Positions 55,151-64,000 of a stretch of 64,000 nt of DNA are shown in pieces. A program made the position numbers and the translations under genes. Under the pieces are notes generated by a model that did no database searches, was not told the DNA's origin, and saw only the letters and a list, made by a program, of their open reading frames with translations. The stretch is from Homalodisca vitripennis (lineage: Eukaryota; Arthropoda; Insecta; Hemiptera; Cicadellidae), in NCBI RefSeq assembly GCF_021130785.1, contig NC_060214.1, positions 107,234,001 to 107,298,000 on the forward strand, given 5' to 3'. Numbering within the stretch: position 1 is the first letter of the stretch; each line of letters opens with the position of its first letter.

Positions 55151-55997
55151 CTTAAAAACTACAATTATTCGTATATTTTAACAACACACTATGATTTTGT
55201 AAATATTGTATAAGTAAACTGCCACACAACTTTTTAAATCCTAGCCCGATTGTCGATGTCTATGTCAATATCGATTAATATCAGTGGATTGTACGAGTTT
55301 TAGCTCTGATCTAGAGTTACGCAAAGCAACGACATTAAATTCTGCATGTTTTTTATACGCTTTTGGAATTTAGCTTCATACAACATTAGTCTTAAACTAA
55401 ATTAAGCCTAACGCAGAATTCCCAAAATTTAAATGTGTTTGTAGAGATTTTACAACTAATTGGTATTTAAAGTACTTAACTAAGACTCTGTTATGAGTAA
55501 GGTGCTCTCATTGTTGTTCTATTTGTGGCATTTTGCAAGACTCCCCTTTCTAACCTGTGACGCGTGTGGGGTTATTGTGTTCGGGTAGAAAGTGCATATG
55601 GTTCGCTATATCCGAGTGCCGCTTTCATACTTCCATTATTGAATCACCGGGAAAGCTTCTCCTGTCATTTCTTCACTCGGTCGTTGCTCCTGTCATTTCT
55701 TCACCCGGCCGTCACTCCGAATTTCTTCCCACTTTCCCATCTCGCGTATTCCGGCCCGATCTCGACCCTGCCCGTGACCGTGACCGTGACCGATGCGTGA
55801 TCGCGATTGTCGATGGCGTGAACAGTGATAGTTCTGCTCTCCTTGCTGGCGCCGTGCCGTGATCTACTCGTCAGCAATGTCTATCAGCAGGCGTACTGCT
55901 TATACACAGACACACGGCAGTTCAGATATCACGACAATCTTTCTGTTTAGATAAATGGAATTTATATTCTTTGTTTAAACTTTGTTTTGACGATAGA
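55151..55997. other. intergenic DNA, no gene seen
   Basis: A GC-richer patch (55560-55870) contains a short GACCGT tandem (about 55773-55792) and two overlapping plus frames that match nothing known. Confidence 0.35.
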
Positions 55998-56225
55998 AGG
56001 ATCGTGAAGGAAACGAGATTTTTTCCGGACATTTGCCATCGTCCTGTGATGTAACAAAATCAGTAATACTACGTTTCGAGATCTGCAATCTGATCTTTTT
56101 TCAGGTAAATAATTAACCTAACACATATTTACAACCTACTTTGTAAGGTTAGTTATTTACGTGAAGAAGAGATCAGATTGCAGATTTCGAAACCTTACTG
56201 ATTTCTGATTTTTTGTATCACTAAA
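55998..56225. mobile_element. FB1 foldback family, miniature copy
   Basis: TTTTTTCCGGACATTTGCCA, CTACGTTTCGAGATCTGCAA and CTGATC...TTTTTTCAGG (left arm) are followed within about 60 bp by GAAGAAGAGATCAGATTGCA and GATTTCGAAACCTTACTGAT (right arm). The interior seen in the 9733-10258 copy is reduced to AACCTAACACATATTTACAA and its mirror. It is effectively one long imperfect palindrome. Confidence 0.7.
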
Positions 56226-56239
56226 GCAGGGGATTTATA

Positions 56240-56590
56240 TATTAAAACTAGCAGTTATCCGCGGCTCCGTACGCAATTTCGCAGGTTTTGCACCTGTATG
56301 AGCACTTCTGGCTTGAGCGAATTATATTTCCGACGCCAATGTTGAGTTTGCCTTCTTCTACGATAAAACAAATATATTAAAGTGTATATTTATACGGTCA
56401 TTTTAATTTACTCTGGTCGTAGTATTTTTGTATCAAAGTTGCTTTAATCTATCAGTGGGGCGTAGCCTATATCCATCCCAGAAACTGCAAGAATGTCCAT
56501 GTAATATTTCAGTACAATCGGTTGAGTGATTTACGCGTGAAATCAAAACAGACAAACGCAGGATATATGTACCCTCTATTTAAAAAAGTG
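56240..56590 (+). repeat. widespread arthropod-type interspersed repeat (decayed)
   Basis: ACTAGCAGTTATCCGCGGCT at the left, then GGGCGTAGCCTATAT, CCAGAAACTGCAAGAATGTC, CAGTACAATCGGTTGAGTGA and AATCAAAACAGACAAACG in order. This phrase set (CAGTTACCCGCGGCT, then TCGGTT.AGTG.TT) is common in many arthropod genomes as the 3' part of a non-LTR element. Family assignment is from general recognition. Confidence 0.45.
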
Positions 56591-58022
56591 CGTATAATAC
56601 AGTAAAATATGTTATTGAATATTCACAAGGAGAAGCGGGGACGCACAAGTGCTACTGTAACACTAACTCAGGTTGTTGTTGTAACACCGAAGCGACTGGA
56701 ACATCCAAGTCGCCAAGTGTTGCCATAAACAAGCTATGTTATTGCCTCCTTACAACTTTCTGCTGCTTGCTAAAGTTTTCTCCCGACCCGGTCGCCACTG
56801 GGGGAGAAATGTCACCACCGCTGTTTTCAACTTGGCTTTCCGCCTTACATCTGTGTAAAAGTTCATATGAAATTCGAAGGTAATTTGTAGTATACAGTGT
56901 CTGAAATGCGGGGGTACCACAAAAATTTGAAAGTTTCCATTTTTTTTTTAATTTGTTTACTCGTGCATTTTTGTCAATAACGTAATATTGGCTATCTATC
57001 AATAATGTGACCATGGAAAGGTATGTTCATTTTTTTCCTGAAAACAATAGTGAAGAAAAAATTCGTCGGCAACGAAAATCAAAGGAGTTACGATTTTTTG
57101 AAATCCTCTGAAAACTCTGTTTTTGACAGTACCTCTGGCAACACTATCCATATTTGACAGTTTGGTATTACTCCGCGGCTCTCTCAAATAAAGAAGGGAC
57201 GCCATTTTGAACTATTTTGTTCCTCCGTGTCTATTCTTAACCTCCTAGTTCAGTAGTGGTAATGGCACACCTTTGTGTTGGATGTTCATTAAGGTAAGTG
57301 ATAAGTTACTGAAATGATGCTGACTAGTACGTTAATCCTGTCAACGATGCCTGCCCGCTGCGCAGTGCTTTTAGAAAAAAAATTAACTCGAGCTTGCAAA
57401 AGTCGAATCCCAGATCACGTGATGCCCCTGCTCCTTACCGCAATAATGCCCGAAAGGCATCAATATAATATAATAATATACTTTCCCCCCAATTTATATG
57501 CACCTGTGATAATAATACTTGGCTATAAATGCCCAACCCATGAAAAAAAGTCCATTTTCCATGGTCACGCTATTGTAAATAAATACCAATTTTTATTCAG
57601 TTAACTACATTATTCGTTGTTTGGTTACCTGAGTCATGGCTAGTTTTAAAATATAATATAATTATAATATAATATTGTAAAATAAAGTAGGAATAAATCG
57701 TTAATTTTATTATTTATTTCGTTGAAATCGGTGGTTGGTAGGTACGCAGTCAAGTAAACAGCTCAATGTGGGTCAGTGTTAGATTTGCCTTATCTTATTT
57801 AAACAACTGTAGAAATTATGTGATATTTATTCGTTGAAGTTACAGTAAGAAATAGTTTATTCGGAAATAAGAATACCAAAGGAATAGATTAAAAAGGACA
57901 TGAATTGGTAATGTAGGCAGGGGTATGGACTCCCTTCGATTTTTTCTGGACCCGCTCGGGTTTAATATAGTCCCTTTTTTACAATCAACTTTTTTGTCGG
58001 ACACCTTGGATCACAGCCGCAT
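56591..58022. other. intergenic DNA, no gene seen
   Basis: Short unassigned frames only (56739-57014 -, 56999-57205 -, 57314-57604 +). Confidence 0.4.
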
Positions 58023-58133
58023 AAGAACAATGTTGAACCTCATTTACTTTTAAAACTTTAAGAACAATGTTGAACCTCATTTACTTTTAAAACTTTAAGA
58101 ACAATGTTGAACCTCATTTACTTTTAAAACTTT
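58023..58133. repeat. 37-bp tandem repeat, 3 identical copies
   Basis: AAGAACAATGTTGAACCTCA plus TTTACTTTTAAAACTTT occurs three times in a row (58023, 58060, 58097) without a difference, which implies a very recent expansion or an assembly duplication. Confidence 0.95.
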
Positions 58134-58408
58134 ATTTTTTTGCCTAGAATTATGGTAGGCGTCTCATTTTAAAGACACGATTTACACTCGTCAAATTTAC
58201 TTTTGGTTTTTTCGATTTTTCAATAGGGTATTCAGATATAACTCAAATATTTTGTACTTCATCGTTTAAATATAATTACATCTTTAAAATGAGTTAACGC
58301 CCGTAACGCTCCGATCAACAGGGTGTAAAAGGGGGTTTAACATAGTTCTTAGGGAGGAACCTCAAGGTTGCTTCACTACAGCCGGCGCTTAATCAATAAG
58401 TACTGTTG

Positions 58409-58611
58409 GCGAGTCACGAGATGACCCCAGGTCCAGTACACGGTGCCGCTGTGTATTGTAGTGGTATCACCTGATTTTGCAGGCACTTAAATCAGTAATT
58501 ACGTCTGCTGCAACATTAGTGCACACGATTATAGTTGGAGTCTCAGGAGAGGTGATTAGCGCCTTCATTTTGCCGGTATGCAAAGAGTCCAGGGGTCATC
58601 TCGTGACTCGC
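58409..58611. mobile_element. 203-bp element with 20-bp perfect inverted ends (MITE candidate)
   Basis: GCGAGTCACGAGATGACCCC at 58409-58428 is exactly mirrored at 58592-58611. The next bases (AGGTCC versus TGGACTC on the mirrored strand) continue imperfectly. No coding capacity. No clear target duplication was found. Directly right of it, CGTACAGTAATATA occurs twice (58611 and 58661). Confidence 0.65.
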
Positions 58612-58849
58612 GTACAGTAATATAATCTCCTGACCGCATTCCCGGGTAGATAACGTACAGTAATATAGAGAGCATTGCATAGCACATTCTGTGTTAGTAT
58701 CGCTTTCAATCTTGTAACAAGGTCAGGGACAAAATTACCGTAGAATTCCTTAATTGGGCGTCCGTAACCAAATAATACAGTATAAATTATCATCTAACAA
58801 GGATGAAAATTTAATCGAGTCAAACAGTTAGTTATCCGCTCTAAGTTGT

Positions 58850-59240
58850 AAACACCTAGGTAATATCTCCAGCGGCGGCGGGGCGCTGAGCGCAATACAA
58901 ATTGAAAATTTCTAGAGATGGAATTGGATAAAGTGCTAAGTGAGCTCGTTTATGAATTCCATTTCCATGCATAGCGCTTCCTTAACGTTTCCTCGCTTTC
59001 CCGGGGGAAATTTCGTTGCAGGAGTGTAATGAGGTTGGCAACATTGATTGGAAGGTCTGTTCATTACAAGAGGCAGTAAGCCCCTTAATTACTCGCGCTT
59101 CAATCGGATGTCAGTTTTACCAACATTACGGATTCCGTTTTGTGAGTAAATAAGTGCCCCCGCATCAAGCAATAAATTATGTAGCGTTCGTAACTGAACT
59201 CGCGTCTCAATTAAATTTTATACTTACCAGATGGAACTGT
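58850..59240. promoter_or_regulatory. GC-richer non-coding block, possible regulatory DNA
   Basis: A GGCGGCGGGGCGC core, CCTTAATTACTC, ATTTCCATGCATAG, GTAATTAG-type and CAATTAAATTTT words, with no frame on either strand. It looks like the other GC-richer TAAT-bearing blocks. Inference only. Confidence 0.2.
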
Positions 59241-59600
59241 TACTAATTACGTGTGTACAGTGATGTTGCATCCCAGCGATAATTAGATTTGTAATGTCAC
59301 GTTCTGCTTAGTTAGTCGTATTTTTGTTTTATACTTGGTAGAACTAATCGGCTTTTTGAAGTTTTAGAACGCAATTTGGGGGAAACGTGTATATTATACT
59401 GCCCTACAATAATATCTATATAGGCCTACCATTAAAATATTTCCTTAAAAAAATCAGTTTTATGTAACTTTGAAATTAAATAATTACAAGCGTCGTGAGG
59501 TATATTCTTCATTCTATTAAATCTACCTCTCCTCCTCCTAAAATATATGGTAATCTTGCCTTTATTAATCAAGTAATCAATTTTCAAGAGTGTTTAAGTT

Positions 59601-60145
59601 AAGATCCGCACCATTGCAAAATTGAAGTTTAGAGAGTCGTGCAGGTCAACTTTCAAAAGGTTGCAACTGTTAACTCTGCCTAGCCTCTACATTTTAGAAA
59701 CAACGTTGTATTGTATGTCTAAATGTGCCTTGACTACGGGCCGAGACATTCATTCGTACGGGACTAGAGGCAGAGACAACTATCTAACTGGGAGACACAG
59801 GACGGTGGTTTATGAACGCTTGCCTTCACAGGCAGAAGTTCATTTTATTGACAGATTGCCTGATGAATTAAGAAAAGCCTCTACGCTCCAAGGCGTTACA
59901 AAAACGTTTGAAACGCTGTTTAGCGTCAAATGCATTTTATATTGTAAAAGAGTTTCTGGAGTATGACTGGGAGACCAAATAATAACAAGACTGACTCTCG
60001 AACGAAATGGGAAGTATAGGTGATGGATGAATGTGGAATGAGTGGTCAAATGTATGTCTGAAAGAGAGCTCGATGTGGTATGTATGTCCAAATTTTAACA
60101 TATTTTGACGTTTGCTATACAAATGCATTTTGTTTCCGCAATAAA
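59601..60145 (+). pseudogene. 3' end of a jockey/CR1-like LINE (ORF2 C-terminus and 3' UTR)
   Basis: From 59601 the frame reads through FRESCRSTFKRLQLLTLPSL, YILETTLYC, GRDIHSYGTRGRDNY, GRHRTVVYERLP, FIDRLPDELRKAS and FETLFSVKCILY to the stop at 59964. Here ATG at 59622 is just an internal Met. H-YxTR, HRT and LPxxLK-like spacing is the conserved tail that follows the reverse-transcriptase domain in many insect jockey/CR1-type non-LTR elements. The reverse transcriptase itself is absent, so this is a 5'-truncated insertion, the usual outcome of target-primed integration. About 180 bp of 3' untranslated sequence follows, ending near the AATAAATAATTG at 60139. The 114-codon tail is intact, so the insertion is not very old. 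Confidence 0.8.
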
Positions 60146-60926
60146 TAATTGACTATTGTGATATTACAAATAAATGCGGACGCTAAGGATAACCTGTTAA
60201 GTTGTTGTCCGGCTGCAGCCTGGAGTCTCCATGGCGGGAGTTGCCGGGTGAGCGTGGCGTTTGCCGGGAATAGGCAGTCCCGTTGTGTGGCAAAAATAGA
60301 AACCTACATCTGCCTTCCTTATGTGAAGAAGTGGTGAACACATGCTTCCATGTTGTTAGTTCAGGTCAGTGGCGTGCCCAGAAGTCTTCTATGGGGGGAT
60401 CTCCGGAACACCGTGGAGTGGGGGGGGGGTTGAAAAATTAGGTCCTAGAATCGGTATTTTATAGCACTTCTCAAGTAATAAAAAGGGAGGAAATATTAGG
60501 TCTGAGTGTATAAGGTTTAGAGTAAAAGCACTTTACCAGTAAAATCGCCAGTAAGTTTATTAAGGGATAATTAAAATCTTCTGCAACAAATAAAGTTTAA
60601 AATGTTGAACAAAACAGTAGTTAAGTCTAAATAATAACCTAAATCTTGATGTCAAAATCAAAATGTATAGATATACGAGTTTGAAAGTTCACTACAAACG
60701 AACAAATACACATTCAATAACGTGAGTACAGGGTACAGTTAGAAGCCTCAAAAAATAGCTAGAACTAACATTATTTCCGTACATTACTGCGTGAAAGTAA
60801 AAATTAAACATTTAGCGTTTTGTACAGAAGTGAATTATTATACGTACAGTGTATTTCGTAAATTAAAATGGTTATAAAGTTAGAATTAATATATTTGACT
60901 ATAACACAATTATAAGTTCCAACACT

Positions 60927-60969
<43 letters not shown>

Positions 60970-62793
60970 CGAAAATAGACTATTAGGTGATCGATTGTTT
61001 TGAAATAAAATTCTGTTGAGAGGAGGGGAAGTCCCATTCGTCCCCTCAGTCGGTGCGCCCCGTTTCTGGTCGACTCGGTAGAAATTCGTCACAAAAGCCA
61101 AACCACGGTTTAAATTGAATTTACTATACTACTTTTTTTACTTTTTGGAGTATGTCAGCTGGTGGTTGTGCGCTTACGTAAGTAGTGTCAATACAAGTGT
61201 GGAAAATAAAGATCACACAGATGCATGCCTGCCTGCCCAGCCCAGCCCAGACATATAATGTTCTGAATATAAGAAGTTTGTATTGTCCAGTTTCGTCCAC
61301 GCCTCTTGAAACGTAATAAAGAAATAGTTCTCTTTCGTTTTCCTCAGTCCAGGATGTTATTACTACTTAATACTTTCGCAATAACTTCGGCAGAAGTGGT
61401 TTTGTAACTTCTTGAAAAGATATTGTTTTCTCGACTCTCACAGCAATTTCTGGATTTCAGATGTGTTCCCTTCCAGATATTTCAAGTGTATGTACTCACC
61501 AGAAAATTTCTTTTGTATTATAATACTCACAGCACATAAAATGAGTTTGATATAAAATTGGAATTGTCAAAGCATATCATTTGGGGGGGGGGGGGGAGAG
61601 GTGGGGCTGGAAAAAACTTAATTTCTTGTCTGTCTGTCCGCAAGATATCTTTGTAACGAACTGATATATCTTCATATATCTTCAAATTTTAGCATGCAAT
61701 GTACCTGCATTTCTATATAAGCAACATCGAGTTCGACGATGACGCATGTCAGTGTTAGCAAACGTTTTGACGTTAATCTTACGGGTAACGACGATGACAA
61801 TGACAAAATCGTAGAGTAAATAAATACAGGTACATGTAAATAAGCTGAGTACAATCATATGATATTTAAACTTTAGACTTAGCAGTACAAGTAGCCTGTA
61901 AAATGAACAATAGACTTGAAGTTTCGCTTGTTACAAAAGCAAAGGTCGTTATGCGACATAGTGTTGCGTACTTCTACTTTGTATTTTTTTTTCGGTCACA
62001 ATTCATCAACAATTCGGCCTTAAGAAAATAAATGCTTTCAAACATTGGCGACTTTGAAAGCGAACACAGACCGGTGTTCGATCGCGTTTCAAAAACGTCA
62101 GAGGCGGTGTCAATATTTAAGGAGGACACTGTTTTAGAACTCCTTTCTGAATGGGAGGACGGTAAAGTGAATTTGTAAATATTTTAGGGGAGGACTCAGC
62201 AGCCTGCGAGCTGACCCACAGCTCCAATGTGATCGATACAACTTCACCGTGTAAACAACTTTACTGTTCTCCAGCGGTGTTATACTGTCTACCACTCTCG
62301 CCGTCGTGCACTTAAGGGGATTCTAAGTACCGCAAAGGTTTTGTACCCGCATTGTAAAAGACGGTCACCATTTCCTGTTTAATTCTGAACAAACTCAAGG
62401 AAACACAAGAAGAGACGGGTCGTCGAGCTTATTTAATGAACAAATTTGCTCTTTACATTTCGAGTTGACGTTTCCAACTTGGATTGCAATGCAAAGTGAC
62501 TACTTTTGAATAATAACAGAAATACTGATTAATGTAAAACGTGCTGTCTGAAAATTTGCTAAACAAAGTAACCATGCTTGCGATGAAAACAAATACTAGG
62601 GCACTGTTACTTTAAGATATACAAAATGTCGACATGCTGTCGTTTCTTAGCTATTCTAAGAGCGTACATGTTTTCCAACGAGCAGAGTTTATGTTATGTA
62701 ACAGCTCAAGGAAAATAACGCGCTACTGTGGTCGTAAGTCTCGTGCAACAAGGAATAACCTGTTCTTTCAGTGTTAGGCTCTTCTGTACTTTC
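60146..62793. other. intergenic DNA with poly-T42, poly-G tracts
   Basis: A run of about 42 T lies at 60928-60969 and may be the poly-A tail of a minus-strand retroposon, whose body (about 60970-61100 read on the minus strand) I do not recognise. G-runs lie at 60419-60429 and 61582-61596. GTGGCGTGCCCAGAAGTC at 60369 recalls a start common to several arthropod repeats (GTGGCGTAGCCAG). No gene is supported. Confidence 0.35.
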
Positions 62794-62875
62794 GGCTAAC
62801 CGAAACCAATTTAACCGAATTATTGAGCTAACCGGAAACCGATTCAACCGAATTATCGAGCTAACCGAATTTCCA
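62794..62875. repeat. ~32-bp tandem repeat, 2.5 copies
   Basis: GCTAACCG.AAACC(A/G)ATT, (T/C)AACCGAATTAT(T/C)GA starts at 62794, 62826 and 62859. AACCGAATTATTTCGG at about 63033 is a further related word. The minus-strand frame across it gives a repeated peptide, regarded as a by-product. Confidence 0.85.
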
Positions 62876-64000
62876 AGAATCTTTCCTTTACTTACCACGC
62901 AAATAATAACGAGTGTAAAGTTAATGGACAAAGGTTAATGGACCATCGTATTCGCAGTCATACACCAGACTTAACCCACGTTTTCGTTATAAAACAAGAA
63001 AACTTTGGATGAGCATTAATCGAATTTTCGTTCAACCGAATTATTTCGGTCGCGTACAAATCAGTCAAACGTGACTAGCGTAATGAGTGATTAGTTTGTT
63101 ACTGGGGATGGCTGCGATTCCGACATAATCGTATGTCACCCTGTAATGGTTTCAGAGTGGCTAGTACAGACTAAATTGAACAAGTAATGACCAACGAGAG
63201 TGTCGGAAACTAGCATTACTCACGTCATACTTCTGTCCACCTGTTTCTTTATTCGACACACAGCCATTACTTCCTTCTTAATTATTCACCATATTTCATA
63301 AAATGGGGTTGTCAGTAAAATATAACGATAAAACTACAAAAATTGTACAATATATTATTGTCAAAAAATACGCGAATATTAAAAGCATGCATATAAATTC
63401 CTGGTGTCCACACTTCTGTGGCCGACCTTCGTCGTTTGGTTGTAAGCCTTCTTAATATAAACTCCTGCTCAATGAATTAATTACTGGCTATCAAATTAAC
63501 TACGGTGTGTAATCTAGAAACCTAACATCAGATTTGCTTTAGATGTACGCGGAATTGAATTGAGTACGGAAGTGTGGGGATCGAATTGAATTTAATAATG
63601 CCCGATTGTATAGTTGATAGCACCCTCTTCTTTAATGATCTACTCTTCGAATTCCACCCTGTTGGAACTCAAAATTCAACAGTACTATATCCGCTACATT
63701 TTGTTCGTTAACAGCAGTGTGTAAGAGAAAGTTACTGACGTAACTTTTGACTACTTCCCCGATTCTTCGGTTATTTTGGTTCGGTCCCCTCGTTTCGGGT
63801 TTCACCGTGAAGTAAGCTCCGTTGCGCTCAGGAGTAATTAGGCTACATTCGAAGCCCATTAGGCCCGCTGAACGTCAGAGCGCCGCGACACAATTGAAGG
63901 TACTTGTGGCTCTGGGGCGTCGACAATGTGCTGTAATTAGTCATCGGTTCTGGTAGCTAACAACTGGTGAATTAATTACCCAGGCTGCCGCTGGGCGCGC
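62876..64000. other. intergenic DNA; right edge GC-richer
   Basis: No gene is supported. The last 160 bp (63840-64000) are GC-richer with GTAATTAGTCA and GAATTAATTACCC, similar to the possible regulatory blocks, but the window ends inside it. Confidence 0.35.

Noticed and set aside
60910..61101. Lys-rich minus-strand frames at 60804-61101
   Set aside because: They are translations of the 42-base T-run, a probable retroposon poly-A tail.

Overview
The window looks like an intergenic, repeat-rich stretch of a large arthropod (probably insect) nuclear genome. It is AT-rich, open reading frames are short and mostly meaningless, there is no operon-like packing, and every protein similarity I recognise belongs to a eukaryotic transposable element. 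I found no host protein-coding exon, rRNA or functional tRNA gene that I can defend. The insect assignment rests on the repeats: a jockey/CR1-like LINE tail of a type common in insects, 5S-rRNA-derived and tRNA-derived SINEs, and a PIF/Harbinger element with a MADF partner gene. I cannot name the species.

Layout. 0-6 kb: AT-rich DNA with an antisense retroposon tail, a four-copy 48-bp tandem and a 109-bp duplication. 6-14 kb: a GC-richer possible regulatory block, a 5S-derived SINE, a 90-bp duplication, a 120-bp dispersed repeat, a foldback element with ~100-bp inverted arms, and old interspersed repeats. 16-21 kb: a small palindromic element, an 89-bp array and a long 27-bp minisatellite flanked by inverted sequence. 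23-30 kb: a second copy of the dispersed repeat, a 43-bp array, GC-rich blocks and degenerate tandem duplications. 31-37 kb: a one-armed copy of the foldback family, a second palindromic element, and a block at 36.6-37.2 kb dense in homeodomain-type motifs. 39.8-43.7 kb: a complete PIF/Harbinger transposon with matching 3-bp target duplications. 46.8-47.6 kb: a 44-bp array. 48-56 kb: three tRNA-derived SINEs, the second 5S-derived SINE and a third foldback copy. 58-60 kb: a 203-bp inverted-repeat element, a GC-richer block and the 3' end of a LINE.

How the parts work together. The only recognisable genetic system is the Harbinger element. Its transposase (plus strand) and its MADF/BESS DNA-binding partner (minus strand) are interlocked: each gene's second exon lies inside the other's intron. 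Both frames are broken by about a dozen small indels, many in homopolymers, yet the ends and target duplication are almost perfect. This suggests either a very recent death or base-level assembly errors. The SINEs depend in trans on LINE machinery, and the LINE tail at 59.6 kb is the only sign of such machinery here. Several GC-richer blocks without open frames may be cis-regulatory DNA of a distant gene, but that is inference.
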